From: Nemertoderma westbladi
Lineage: Eukaryota; Xenacoelomorpha; Nemertodermatida; Nemertodermatidae
Reading direction: 5' to 3'
Length of the DNA: 25,592 nucleotides
Assembly: GCA_032718475.1 (NCBI GenBank)
Contig: JAUCBJ010002995.1
Location: 1 to 25,592 of the forward strand
The position numbers and the translations under genes are program-made. Each line of letters begins with the position of its first letter. Position 1 is the stretch's first letter. This document shows positions 9,556-19,735 of this stretch, in pieces. The notes under the pieces are model-generated. The model was not told the origin of the DNA. It worked only from the letters and a program-made list of their open reading frames with translations, and did no database searches.

Positions 9556-10770
9556 TGTTCGCGCTTTCAGACCTTTGGCAGTTTAACCCACCAAATTAAG
9601 ATGTCTTCTAGATATTAAATCAGTTTTTAGTCTATGACAAGTATTTGATTCACTACACTAGTCGAAACCAATCCGTGCGCGACCATTCACCCGCTGGAGA
9701 TTCCCGGGAGATTGGGTTCGACGGTTTAATTTTATTGCTATGTAAGCCTAATGTATTATTCGACTGACAGTATTATATAATCTCTGACAATATTATTCAC
9801 CTTCGGGAATATTAACAGTTCCTTTAGGACGTGGCGCTTTATCTATATAAACAGAGTTATGACTTAAACTACTCACAACGATATGGCTTAATTATAATTC
9901 ACATATATGGCGCATTCTTTAGGAATTGCTTCTTTAACAGACTCACTCATACACAATGCTGCACAATACTGCACACTAATCTGCCAATCTTCACTGATTT
10001 TAGTCACATATAAAAGGAACACAGGCTGACTCATGTAGGGTCTATCAAATAACATTGGATTCACTTCAAACCACTTTAACATAAGTCACAATCGTTATTG
10101 GTAACCCTTCTCTCTTACCTTCGGTATATCAAGAATATTGGGTTTCGGGGTTATTTATCGTTATTCCAAATATAATAATTCATCAACCATATTATGAAGA
10201 ACTGACAGTAAATAGCAGTATAAAACAACAATGAAAACACTGATTGTTATGAGTTTGCAATGTTTCAGCAGTCCGTATGTATGATCAGTCAGCAGTGATT
10301 CCATGAGTCAGGTAGTTAAAGGATATATGCCCTTTATAATTAAACCTACTAGTGTAAGACTAAAAACTGAAAACACGGAGGTGCCAAAGCCGGTTCTTAG
10401 GCTCTGGGCAAAAAACATAACACTGAACTACTGAGTTTCTGTATATACCTCCAACACAAAGACAACAAACGCTCTGATTGGTCAACCTGAACAACGAGAG
10501 AACAGAGAAACAAAGAAACGTCGACGTGGCAATATCAGCTGCTAGCTGTCGTCATGGTAGCGACACTGTTTTCAAGAGTATCGAGCTTTTACGTCACGGA
10601 ATTACGGATTATGTCCTCTAAAGTACAAATACAGAAGAAATAGCTCTTATGTCCGCTAAAACACCAGTACAGCAAGGACACGGCCTTTTTATGCCTGGTA
10701 AACCAACTACAGAGTACTTTACGGGAAAAATAAGGAAAAATAACTGGACAATTCAGTAAAAGCTTTTACA
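9556..10770 (-). repeat. BEL 3' LTR (left copy)
   Basis: It runs from tgttcgcgctttc to agcttttaca on the plus strand, 1215 bp. By eye it differs from the other LTR at only two places: a g for a near 10396 and a t for c at 10745. On the minus strand it contains a TATA-like word (about 9841-9852) and an AATAAA (9731-9736) about 110 bp apart, possible promoter and polyadenylation signals. Short open frames of 60 and 64 codons (9831-10013 plus, 9888-10082 minus) are identical in both LTRs and look non-coding. Confidence 0.92.
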
Positions 10771-10782
10771 CCGCTCCCAGAA
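10771..10782 (-). promoter_or_regulatory. Candidate polypurine tract
   Basis: On the minus strand ttctgggagcgg lies directly against the 3' LTR's TG. This is the position of the plus-strand primer. It is short and has pyrimidine interruptions, so the call is tentative. Confidence 0.45.
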
Positions 10783-10850
10783 AATGGGATTTTCAGTCTA
10801 TAAAATATAAAAATCACAGTTTCTAAAACATAAAGATACTCTAAACAGTT

Positions 10851-12070
10851 AGTCTTTCTTACGCAGACGGCGTTTACGCAGTTTTTTGAGGCTAGCAAGA
10901 GTCTTTTTCTCTTTGGGGGGAGCCACTTTACTAGGAGGGCCATAACTCCTGGGTGAAGGGTGCAATATGATTGCATCAGAAGGTGTAGGATTGTGGTCGG
11001 GGTATCCGCCGTTTCGATATGCTTCTCCTCGAGCTGATTTTCCTCCGCTCGTAGCTGGATACGTTCATCCAAAAACTCTCGCAGAGAATGGGGTTGTCTA
11101 AGTGCGATATCTTCTTAGAGATTCTGGATTTCACAATCGAACTGAGATAAAGACAATTCGTTTATCGATTGGACTTACTGTTATAACTTACGTTTATCTG
11201 AACAAACGCAGGTTTCTTTTTTGATCTTTATAGAATAGCGTTTAACTCGTTTCGTACAACGCTCTCCTTCACTTTGATGAAGGGTTGTATCGCGTTAAAC
11301 GGGACGACCATACGGTTGGATAATGATATTAGGTGTCTGCGTCATAATCCAGCTAGGTAAGATGGGCGGCTAGCTAGAAATCACTGTCGGAGTGTTACCG
11401 ATTAATTGTTAGGGTAGCACTAGATCTTGAACAGTGAATACAGTCCACGAGGATCCGCGACACCACCAGGATCGCAGGTCTGAGGTCCAACTAAGGAATG
11501 AGGAGGTTTGATCGAGTATTCCGGGACTCTGATCGTAGGTTTACTCCAGGATCGTTCGAGCCGAGTGAGCATAGGTGGTACGTCAAACAAGTTTCGCTCG
11601 AAACTCCAGTAAATATAACGAGCAAAACTGTGTTTAACACAACGTTTCCGTGGATGTTTATGTCTTTCCGTTTATTGGCTGGATCTAGGGCATTTATCGT
11701 AATAATACCAAAGACGCACATCTGGTAGGGGTAACGCGGATGATATTTATTAGTTGTTGCAATGCTTCTATCAAGAATTACCAATATATGTTGGAGTTAC
11801 CGCGTTTATTTGTTTCTTTAATGTCTTTTCTTTCGAGCCGATTTCGAATAGAATTTTCGCATTCGAATTTCAGTTTATGGTTCCGACTCCGCTGGGCAGG
11901 ATATATAGTCGACATAGTCCGTATTGTGTAAATTGATAGAATGACCAGTAGTTAAGAAGCCCATATACGTACCATTACGGCTTGTAAAAGTAGAGTATAT
12001 CGCTCCCCGATACCAAGACCATCTTCTATCAACTCCGTCATTTCTGCTATATATGAGTTTATCCACATTA
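10851..12070 (-). pseudogene. Decayed frame block after pol, possibly envelope-like
   Basis: Several sense-looking minus-strand stretches follow one another, broken by stops and frame changes. 12066-11875 is open for 63 codons and carries an N-glycosylation sequon (NGT). 11784-11491 is open for 97 codons and has Cys residues plus a hydrophobic segment (NVVLNTVLLVIFTGV). Further on lies a dibasic cluster (KRVKR, about 11235-11250), a charged helical stretch (REFLDERIQLRAEENQLEEK, about 11080-11020), and finally a Lys/Arg-rich tail in another frame ending at 10851. Position after pol, cysteines, sequon, hydrophobic segment and basic cluster would suit a former membrane glycoprotein, as some BEL elements carry. 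I recognise no specific family and decay is advanced. Confidence 0.3.
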
Positions 12071-13689
12071 TAAGGAGTTTATATTTAGGCGAGCGGGCGT
12101 CGCTGCCTACCCCAATCAACCCCCGGACAGGACGAGATCCTCAGCGCCGATGTGTCGTCGCCGCCGTACTTTCGCCAACGACGTAGCCGCATAACGACAA
12201 CGACAACTGGCACAAGTCACTCGACTGTCCGTCCCAAAGGCTTAGATGTACTTCAGGTTTTCCTTGGAGAGTTAGGTTACTTTTACGATTGCGACTAGCT
12301 ACTGTAAACACACCTTAGCAGTAACATTCACCTATAAACTCACAAATACCACACACACAACTTGTCATAAATTACACACATTCGGGCCATTTGTCCGTTA
12401 GTCAATGCCTTCCAGAATGTCACTGTATTATTATGTATCCTTGGATACTAGTAGTGCGCTATTTATTCCCTATGCTATTCAATGGGATAAGCTTTCTATT
12501 GTTCGTTTAACTCAATTCTAATTCTAGCGTGGTTGTTGCTATGGTGACATTATGCAAAGCTAGCGGTAGAATTAGTGTGATTCCAATGCATACAGATCTG
12601 GGATGTTATTTAATAGTAATTCTTTAATAGTCAATGTCCTGTTTATACATGACTTTACGAATTTTATAGGCTATTAACTATGTTTGGGAGACTTTCGTAC
12701 ACGCATACGCATAATAATATAAATCTCCGCTCCCTTGATCTATTAATTAATGGAATTTTGGGAATGTTATAAATTGCGTAAAATGGCAATTTATTAAATT
12801 CATTAAAAGACATGAATTTAAATTTATTCCCTGAAATTTTATTATTTGATAATTAAATGGACATATTTTGATTCTAGAACATGTCTAGGGACACAAGATC
12901 CTTAATTCTAAGAAAATTGTCTCTTTAAGAATATCGGTAAATGCTACGATATCTTAATTGACTAGAATTGTTGAAGGATCTGAATTTTACAGATTTTGAC
13001 TTATTTGATTTGTAAATATTAACTAATTAATATTTGAGATGGGCACCGATTTATTCCAGAACTTGTCTGGGGACGTTAACCACTGATTCTAGAATTTGTC
13101 TTTCAAGTATATCGGTGGGTGCCGCGATATCTTAATCGACTAGAATGACAGATGGTCAAAGGGTTTAACAGATTTATTTTGCGTGATACGCTACTGTTAA
13201 AGGGACATCACGCTACTATGTATTATTTAATATACGGTATGAGAGCAATATCGCACGAAGCAATGTCAGTGTGAAGAGGCAAGTCGTTTCCAAGGTCTAC
13301 CCAGAGCTTGATTTAGCCGAGACACGAGGATCTGAACTTTGCATTCCTAATACTCTGCCTACCAATAATACTTAAATATAGTAGTGGCTTTATTGTACTT
13401 TAATAAGTACGGACATTTCATCTTACTGTAGTTACGTATTTATAATAGAATACGAGCAGTAAGGAAAGAGAAAAATAATTATTTCTCGCCGTCGCACTAA
13501 ATATAATATAAGTAATTACGTACGTAATAAACACGAATATATTGCACTATTCTACAAAATAATCGCTAAATAATATTCTACTAAATTAAATAAAACGATT
13601 ATAATAAAATTACATAGTAATACATACATAAATATAAAAATAATAAAATAATATAAAATAATAGAGTCACACACCCACTCCATATGTTG
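12071..13689. other. BEL 3' non-coding region, no gene seen
   Basis: This is AT-rich and without long frames on either strand, apart from a Cys/Arg-rich minus-strand stretch near 12120-12240 that could be the last codons of a former pol. An integrase core (with its DDE residues) is not visible. The 178-bp duplication at 12855-13210 lies here. Confidence 0.5.
12855..13210. repeat. Diverged ~178-bp tandem duplication
   Basis: The words attctagaacatgtctaggg and gatatcttaattgactagaat (12948) recur as ttccagaacttgtctgggg and gatatcttaatcgactagaat (13126), a 178-bp offset. The copies are clearly diverged, so the duplication is older than the insertion and was carried by the source element. Confidence 0.65.
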
Positions 13690-16600
13690 TTACGTTATGG
13701 AGTCCCTAGATGTTTGAAGGATTAGGGAGGTGGTCGTGGGAAGAGAATCTTGCCTTCCACAGTTTCCGGAGAGTCCTCCATTCCCTTCCGATAAACACAA
13801 ACGACCGACTGGGTGATTGAGTCGCTGCATCCTGAATACAATTCCAGGTTTCCTCTTCGTCCTGGAATAGTGACGATAGAAACATCGCTCAAAGTATATG
13901 ACGGCGTCACAAAGCCGATTCCAGGAGCTATAGTGGTCCGTCGCTCTCTGCAGGAGAGGTGAGAGTCCCTGCGAGACGTCTGATGTTCCAGAGCTCCAAT
14001 CACTCTCTCTGATCTTCATGAAGGATCCACTCGCGGAGGGGAGGCCCAGATCCACGGCGTCGTCCCTGGCAACATGTAATACCGACAGATCTATCCCGGG
14101 TTCAAATAACTCCGATCCACCCGTCCGGGTTTCAGGTTCGACTTTCTCCGCTCCCTTGGCTGGTCTAATCTCAGTCGGAGTAAGATGGGGAGGCCATTCA
14201 TTCTCCTTACTCAGGAAGTCGGGTTCACCTAACCGGTCTATAGTATCTGTCAGTTCTTGAGGAGTTGCTCCTCTGGAAGCGATGTCCGTTGGATTAAACT
14301 TCTTGGGGCAATATCTCCATTGATCTACATTGGAGCTAATATCGTCATTATCTGAGGAGTATGGTGTTCCCTCAGTTGGGTCGTCTCCCTCACTAGTATC
14401 ATCTTCCCATTTACTCCGCTGGCAGACGCGATCTTGAAGCAGTCTTTCTCTGAGCGTTCTACGGGAAGGTCCAGTAAGGTACCAACCTACTCTAGTTCTT
14501 ACCGCATAGGGCTGAAGTGGTTGCGGTTGAGCAGGTCGTTTCTCTAATGTCTCCAGCGCCTCATGCGCGTTTTGGCCGACGAGCATCCGCACTCCAGGAT
14601 AATCAGTCTGGAATCGAGGTACGTTAAGATGTTGGATGCTCTCATCCTCGTCCCAATTATAAAGGTCTGCTTGAGTAGTAGCGAAGTTCTTTATAGCCAC
14701 CATTTTCACTGACCTGATGCTATGTTCTCCTAGTTCGTCCTGGGGGGTGGACAACTCACATATATAATAGTCGGCAGCTACAGTAGAATTCCAAACCTGC
14801 ATGATCCCTGACAGGTTTAGCTTGGTTCGGAACTTGGGTTGTCCAGCAAAGATGACTTCGGCTAGTTCCCTATCGATGAATGTTCCTGTGCTACCGGAGT
14901 CCAGGAGGGCGTTCACTATATAGCTCTTCTGAGGTCCGTGGACCCGTAACTGGACTACAGGAAATTCTCGGATTCCTATATTGGAAGTTGGCGCTTTCCA
15001 AGATGGTTGTTGATCGGAAGTAGTTAAGGTGAGGTCGCTGTCTGTGTCTTTCTCATACACGAGTGCTCGATACACTGCGGTGGTGTTTATTAGGTAACAG
15101 GATTCGTTTTGGTCGGAGAACTCGTCCGTATAGAATCCTTCCATCTCAGATTGATCAGTGTCGTTCACATCACTGAATTGGACATGTAGTTCGGACTCAC
15201 TTACCTGACTCGGGCTGTTTCGTTCGAATTCCGTGTGCAACAAGATATGATGTTTTGCGCCGCACTTTGCACACCTTGCGTCGGAGTTACAGGTTCGCCG
15301 TTGGTCTCCTCGTCTGAGGCAATTATAACACAACCGCTTATCCCACATGACTTCACGTCTATCCTTTAGTGATTTCCTCAGGAATTTATCACACGCATTT
15401 AAACGGTGGGGCCCGTCGCACAGCACACATTTGGGCTTGATGTTACTTACTTTAACATGTGCTGTGTGGTGCACACTTGTTCTTTCCTCGGGCTTTCTCA
15501 CCTGAATTCTTTTAGGAGACGTAGGAGGGGTTTTTTGTACCGGTTCCCTTCTGTCATTGGGTCGAGACTTGGATTTACTTACCTGATCTTTAGGCATTTT
15601 ATTGACATAAGATCTGTCAGTGTCTTTCCCGCTGTCCTCTCCTTGAGAAGTTTGGCTTTCACCGTCGTCGGTATAACATACTGGTGTTACCCTTCTCCTA
15701 GAAACGGGTTTCTCACTTACCTTGTTTTCCAATGTCTTCTCTCTGGACTGCCTTAGGAGCTGTAATTTCACTTCTCCATCTAAGAATGACATGAGATCAG
15801 CCATGGTAGGGTCTCGTCGTTGTTGTTCCATCATATATAACACTTTCTTATCCCAGCGTGTACCTACTCCACCCTTCGGTAAAGCAGAAGCCACTGCTCT
15901 AATAACCATAGCACTCTGATACTCATGAGACTTACCTAGCCAATCTAATTGTCTGCAGATCTCCTGAATTTCATCGGAAAACTCTATAATCCCACTGCTA
16001 ATAAACTTTCGGGGCGCTACTAACTTGGCATACAAGTACCCAGCGATATTATTCCTATTACCATACCTGATGTTTAGTGTATCCCAAACTTGTCTTAATC
16101 CGTCTGGATGTCCAATAAACTTTAACGCCATTAACTTGGGAGATCCTTCCAAGCACTCGATGAGGTATCTAAGTTTTTCTCCATTAGATAGTACAGAGTT
16201 CTGTATGTTATCTTTGTAATATTCATTAAAAGGTAACCATTTCATCTCATCTCCATTGAACTTGACGATCTCTCCAACCTTTACCGCTTGCCGGGCTTCG
16301 GTTCTAGCCATTTGACGCGTAAAACTTTCTTGGGCCATCGTGCTATTTAATATCGAGTTATCGGTATATAAATTTCTCGGATTATGATCAGTTCTATAGG
16401 GAATATCATTATCAACAGGTCTATAATTACCCTTAATAGGGTTCACTATAGGAGTTTCTACTTCGCTAGCAGTATAGATGCGTGTAGGCTCCACACCTTC
16501 CGCATGAGATACTTCAGACCTAACGGGTTGACACATTGTTACAGAGGTTGGTGGTATACCCTTTTTTAAGTTTACTAATTTATCGCGTTCTAACGCGATA

Positions 16601-17844
16601 CTTTGCTGCACTTCTTGCAACTCTAACCTGCTTTCCCTTACTGTGCCCTTGAACTGCTGGACAGTCTCCTGCATCTGTCCGAGCAGGATATCCATCCCCC
16701 GCCGTCTCTCGTCCACCCATTCGACCGCCGAAGCGGGAGTCGCCAACGTTGTAGCGGGCGGACGAGGGACAACGGGCGACAAATTGTGAATATTTCGCTC
16801 GGGGTCCAGGACCTGAACTGTCTCCTGGGCAGTTCTGCGGGGCACAGGTAGCTTAGTGCTATGCAGAGGGAATTTAGAGGTAGTTTCAGGGAGCACAGGT
16901 GTGTCTATCACCGAAGGGGTGATTTCAAGAACAGGCCTAATTATTTCAGGCTCATCTACTATAGTAGGGAGTCTTTCTATTTTAATTATTTGGTCTGTGG
17001 GCTCTGTACTACCTAAGTTGGTGTTACTTAGTTGCCTTCTAACAGCTGGAGGCAAATCAGGCAATTTCTGACGGTGGAATGTACTTTTACGTCTGCTTAG
17101 ACGAGATCTATTTCCTTTGCCTTCAGTATCGGTGGTATCGCCTTCCTCAGATGATGTATAACCTTGTCGTTTGGGAGTAGATCGATTCATCATCTGCATA
17201 TTACTAGCTGTTAACTGTTTATTAAAGTTATCTTGCCTCTCTTGAAGATTTTCCAACTCTAGTTGGGTTGTCTCTTCAGATGCCCTCCGTTCTGCTTCTG
17301 CCACTGCCTCCGCCGCTTTTGCCTCTGCCGCTGCCTCTGCTGCTGCCACTTTTCTTTCTGCTTCTGCAGCTGCCACTGCCGCTGCTACTGTCGCTTTTGC
17401 TTCTGCCACTGCCTCCGCCGCTTTTGCCTCTGCCGCTGCCTCTGCCGCTGCAGCTTTTGCCTCTGCCGCTGCCTCTGCCGCTGCCGCTTTTCTTTCTGCT
17501 TCTGCAGCTGCCACTGCTGCTGCTACTGCCGCTGCCTTTCTGTCTTCTATACGTTTTTTCTTTACTTGTTCTTCTTGTTCTCTAGCGATGCGGAGTTGTT
17601 CATCGAATTTAGCTTGGTTCGCCGCTAACCTATCCACATCAATCGCATCTAACACGAGTTTGGCTCCTTCGCTATTAGGGATAAGTCCCTCTAACCTTCT
17701 CCTCAACTCTTCATCTCCCAAAAAACGCTGATAGTCTGACAGATAGATGTCAATGGCATCCCTCTTATGCGGTTTCTCTGCTGTCACTTCGCTCTCGGTT
17801 GTATCTAGTAGACTGTCTGACAGGTTCTGCTTTGCGTCAGACAT
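13690..17844 (-). CDS. BEL gag-protease polyprotein with RT/RNase H/integrase core deleted
   Basis: The protein has 1384 residues and its ATG at 17844 follows the leader. About residues 95-192 form an Ala/Glu/Lys-rich coiled coil. About 525-700 is the gag domain (KFNGDEMKWLPFNEYY, DUF1759 type). About 806-870 is a cysteine array (CVLCDGPHRLNAC, CYNCLRRGDQRRTC, CAKCGAKHH). Around 980 is the aspartic protease LLDSGSTGTFID, closing near 1123 with VGWYLTGP. Normal BEL pol would continue with 700 or more residues of RT and RNase H. Here, after an acidic Ser/Asp-rich bridge, the sequence resumes at about 1175 with the RNase H tail (RYCPKKFNPTDIASRG), then YSSWNRLC, the integrase N-terminal lead-in. 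The C-terminal 60 residues look frameshifted. RT motifs and the integrase core are absent. Confidence 0.88.
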   Translation of the reverse strand: MSDAKQNLSDSLLDTTESEVTAEKPHKRDAIDIYLSDYQRFLGDEELRRRLEGLIPNSEGAKLVLDAIDVDRLAANQAKFDEQLRIAREQEEQVKKKRIEDRKAAAVAAAVAAAEAERKAAAAEAAAEAKAAAAEAAAEAKAAEAVAEAKATVAAAVAAAEAERKVAAAEAAAEAKAAEAVAEAERRASEETTQLELENLQERQDNFNKQLTASNMQMMNRSTPKRQGYTSSEEGDTTDTEGKGNRSRLSRRKSTFHRQKLPDLPPAVRRQLSNTNLGSTEPTDQIIKIERLPTIVDEPEIIRPVLEITPSVIDTPVLPETTSKFPLHSTKLPVPRRTAQETVQVLDPERNIHNLSPVVPRPPATTLATPASAVEWVDERRRGMDILLGQMQETVQQFKGTVRESRLELQEVQQSIALERDKLVNLKKGIPPTSVTMCQPVRSEVSHAEGVEPTRIYTASEVETPIVNPIKGNYRPVDNDIPYRTDHNPRNLYTDNSILNSTMAQESFTRQMARTEARQAVKVGEIVKFNGDEMKWLPFNEYYKDNIQNSVLSNGEKLRYLIECLEGSPKLMALKFIGHPDGLRQVWDTLNIRYGNRNNIAGYLYAKLVAPRKFISSGIIEFSDEIQEICRQLDWLGKSHEYQSAMVIRAVASALPKGGVGTRWDKKVLYMMEQQRRDPTMADLMSFLDGEVKLQLLRQSREKTLENKVSEKPVSRRRVTPVCYTDDGESQTSQGEDSGKDTDRSYVNKMPKDQVSKSKSRPNDRREPVQKTPPTSPKRIQVRKPEERTSVHHTAHVKVSNIKPKCVLCDGPHRLNACDKFLRKSLKDRREVMWDKRLCYNCLRRGDQRRTCNSDARCAKCGAKHHILLHTEFERNSPSQVSESELHVQFSDVNDTDQSEMEGFYTDEFSDQNESCYLINTTAVYRALVYEKDTDSDLTLTTSDQQPSWKAPTSNIGIREFPVVQLRVHGPQKSYIVNALLDSGSTGTFIDRELAEVIFAGQPKFRTKLNLSGIMQVWNSTVAADYYICELSTPQDELGEHSIRSVKMVAIKNFATTQADLYNWDEDESIQHLNVPRFQTDYPGVRMLVGQNAHEALETLEKRPAQPQPLQPYAVRTRVGWYLTGPSRRTLRERLLQDRVCQRSKWEDDTSEGDDPTEGTPYSSDNDDISSNVDQWRYCPKKFNPTDIASRGATPQELTDTIDRLGEPDFLSKENEWPPHLTPTEIRPAKGAEKVEPETRTGGSELFEPGIDLSVLHVARDDAVDLGLPSASGSFMKIRESDWSSGTSDVSQGLSPLLQRATDHYSSWNRLCDAVIYFERCFYRHYSRTKRKPGIVFRMQRLNHPVGRLCLSEGNGGLSGNCGRQDSLPTTTSLILQTSRDSIT
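17280..17540 (-). repeat. In-frame Ala-rich coding minisatellite
   Basis: Within the polyprotein, a block encoding AEAERK(A/V)AAAEAAAEAKAA appears twice, separated by shorter AEAAAEAK units, so the DNA has duplicated in frame at more than one scale. The product is predicted to be a long charged helix. On the opposite strand it produces Leu/Pro-rich and Cys-rich open frames that are shadows. Confidence 0.8.
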
Positions 17845-18036
17845 GCTTATGTGTACAGTTGAATGTCTACTGCTGTATTACAGTCTGAGCAAGTCTAGTA
17901 ACTCAGTATTAACTGCTAGCCTAGTAATTAATTACCGGTACTGCTACTCAGTGTAGCGTGATATATGTAATATATTAGAATACCGGTATGCTTATAGTAT
18001 ATATAACTATTATTACAGACTAGGTTTATCACAGAA

Positions 18037-18230
18037 TACCGGTATAATTTTAGCACAAATATATCTAAATATATAATAGGCCTATCGGGAATACCGGTAT
18101 ACAGCTTACAGTTTGTAGGATATATAATTCTGAAATAGAATTAATTACAAGTACCGGTATAATTTCAGCCTAGATTTATAGAAATAAAGATAATAGGCCT
18201 ATCGTAAATACCGGTATATCAATTATTTCA
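18037..18230. repeat. ~115-bp diverged tandem repeat with taccggta palindromes
   Basis: taccggtataatttt at 18037 recurs as taccggtataatttc at 18152, and ataataggcctatcgggaataccggtata recurs as ataataggcctatcgtaaataccggtata in shortened form. The offset is 115 bp. More taccggta words lie at about 17934 and 17982, suggesting further decayed units. Confidence 0.65.
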
Positions 18231-19162
18231 AATAATTGAATTTCTGTTACTTTAGGGTTACTTTGTTACTTTAACTTACTTTATTACCGTTATTTAAGCA
18301 GTAATCCAACTGATATTAAGACCTAATGGTTGTATGGTAGGCCTACTATTTATAAATCTTTAGATTTGATTTATAATATATATATACCCGTTTTAATGGG
18401 TTTTGTCAATGTTTGAAATAAATGTTATTATTTCTGGGGAGTAATCACTACACAAAGCGGTGCGCTTTCAGTGAAGTGTTACTTATAGGACACTAAAACA
18501 AATATTACTAATTTACCTAAGTTACTTATACTACAAATTACGTATAATTCGTGTTGAGATTACAATCTCTAAATAAACACAAAAAATTTACAAAAAACAC
18601 AAAATATGAATTTTTAGGGTAATTTTACAAGAAGTCTACAAACCAGCCTAACAAAGGGTTAGAAAACTGGTTATTACAACGGACAGGGTACTACGGTATT
18701 TGAAATAATAAGTAGTAGTAAATACACTGCGTTGTCCAGATAAGAAAATACCACCGCCTGACGACCTATAGCCGTATCGCTATAGGTTCTACGTTATGTA
18801 TCACGGAGTGTTCCTACCTAGAAGTTAATAGAGCTAATCGAATGTGCCTATCAACCACTTTACAACACAAATATAATGTCTACAATAATTACTTCGGAAA
18901 GTACTGTACACTAAACCCTAAATTAGGTACGAGTACTTGTACAACAAATAATCAGTAGTTAAATATACTTGAACAGCTAAAAGAACCACGGCATCTGCTG
19001 GAGTGACCGATGCACAAAATCACCAGTCTTTACCTACGCCGAGCAGCCCGTGTAGTACCGGGGTTAATTTAACTATAGCGGTATGTATAACAAACACAAT
19101 TACTGTAGGAACAAACTTGGGGAATGAATGTTGCGAATAATCGCATAAACTCTGAATAATAA

Positions 19163-19735
19163 ATATTACGCTACGCGTACAACCACTCAAACAAAATACA
19201 GACCGAACACTGACAGACTACTATCAAGCCTAAACAAACTACGGTATATGCAGACTCCGAAATGATTAGGGAGTATGCGCTCTAACCCAGTAGTGCGACT
19301 TATTCTTTAGTTGGGGGTTTACCTTACAGCGTTCGCTGCCCCTACTGCCTAACCGTACTTAATCGGACAGATGATCTACACACGCGGCAATCCGTTCAGA
19401 CCTAATAACAGCCAGACAACTATCCAGCCTACAAATTATCTAAATAAAATTATACGCTACCCGTACAGACTTACACAAACAAAGTACAGACTAAACGATG
19501 GCAGACCACTCTCAAGCCTAAATAAACCACAGGACATGCAGACTCCGAAATGATTAGGGAGTATGCGCTCTAACCCAGTAGTGCGACTTATTCTTTAGTT
19601 GGGGGATTACCTTACAGCGTTCGCTGCCCCTACTGCCTAATCGTACTTAATCGGACAGGTGATCTACACACACTGCAATTCGTTCGGACTTAACAGCAAT
19701 CAGACAACAGCTCAGCCTACAAATCGTCTGTACAA
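19163..19735. repeat. Two-copy 288-bp tandem repeat in the BEL leader
   Basis: tgcagactccgaaatgatta occurs at 19249 and 19537, an offset of 288 bp, with long matching stretches on both sides (gtatgcgctctaacccagta and on). The copies differ by scattered substitutions and small indels outside the conserved ~100-bp core, so the duplication predates the insertion. Confidence 0.85.

Noticed and set aside
9831-10082. Small open frames repeated exactly at 20297-20548
   Set aside because: They are identical only because both lie in the duplicated LTRs; there is no coding evidence.
17263-17628. Plus-strand Cys/Leu/Pro-rich open frames opposite the gag ORF
   Set aside because: They are the antisense reading of the Ala-rich GCN repeat and have no independent support.
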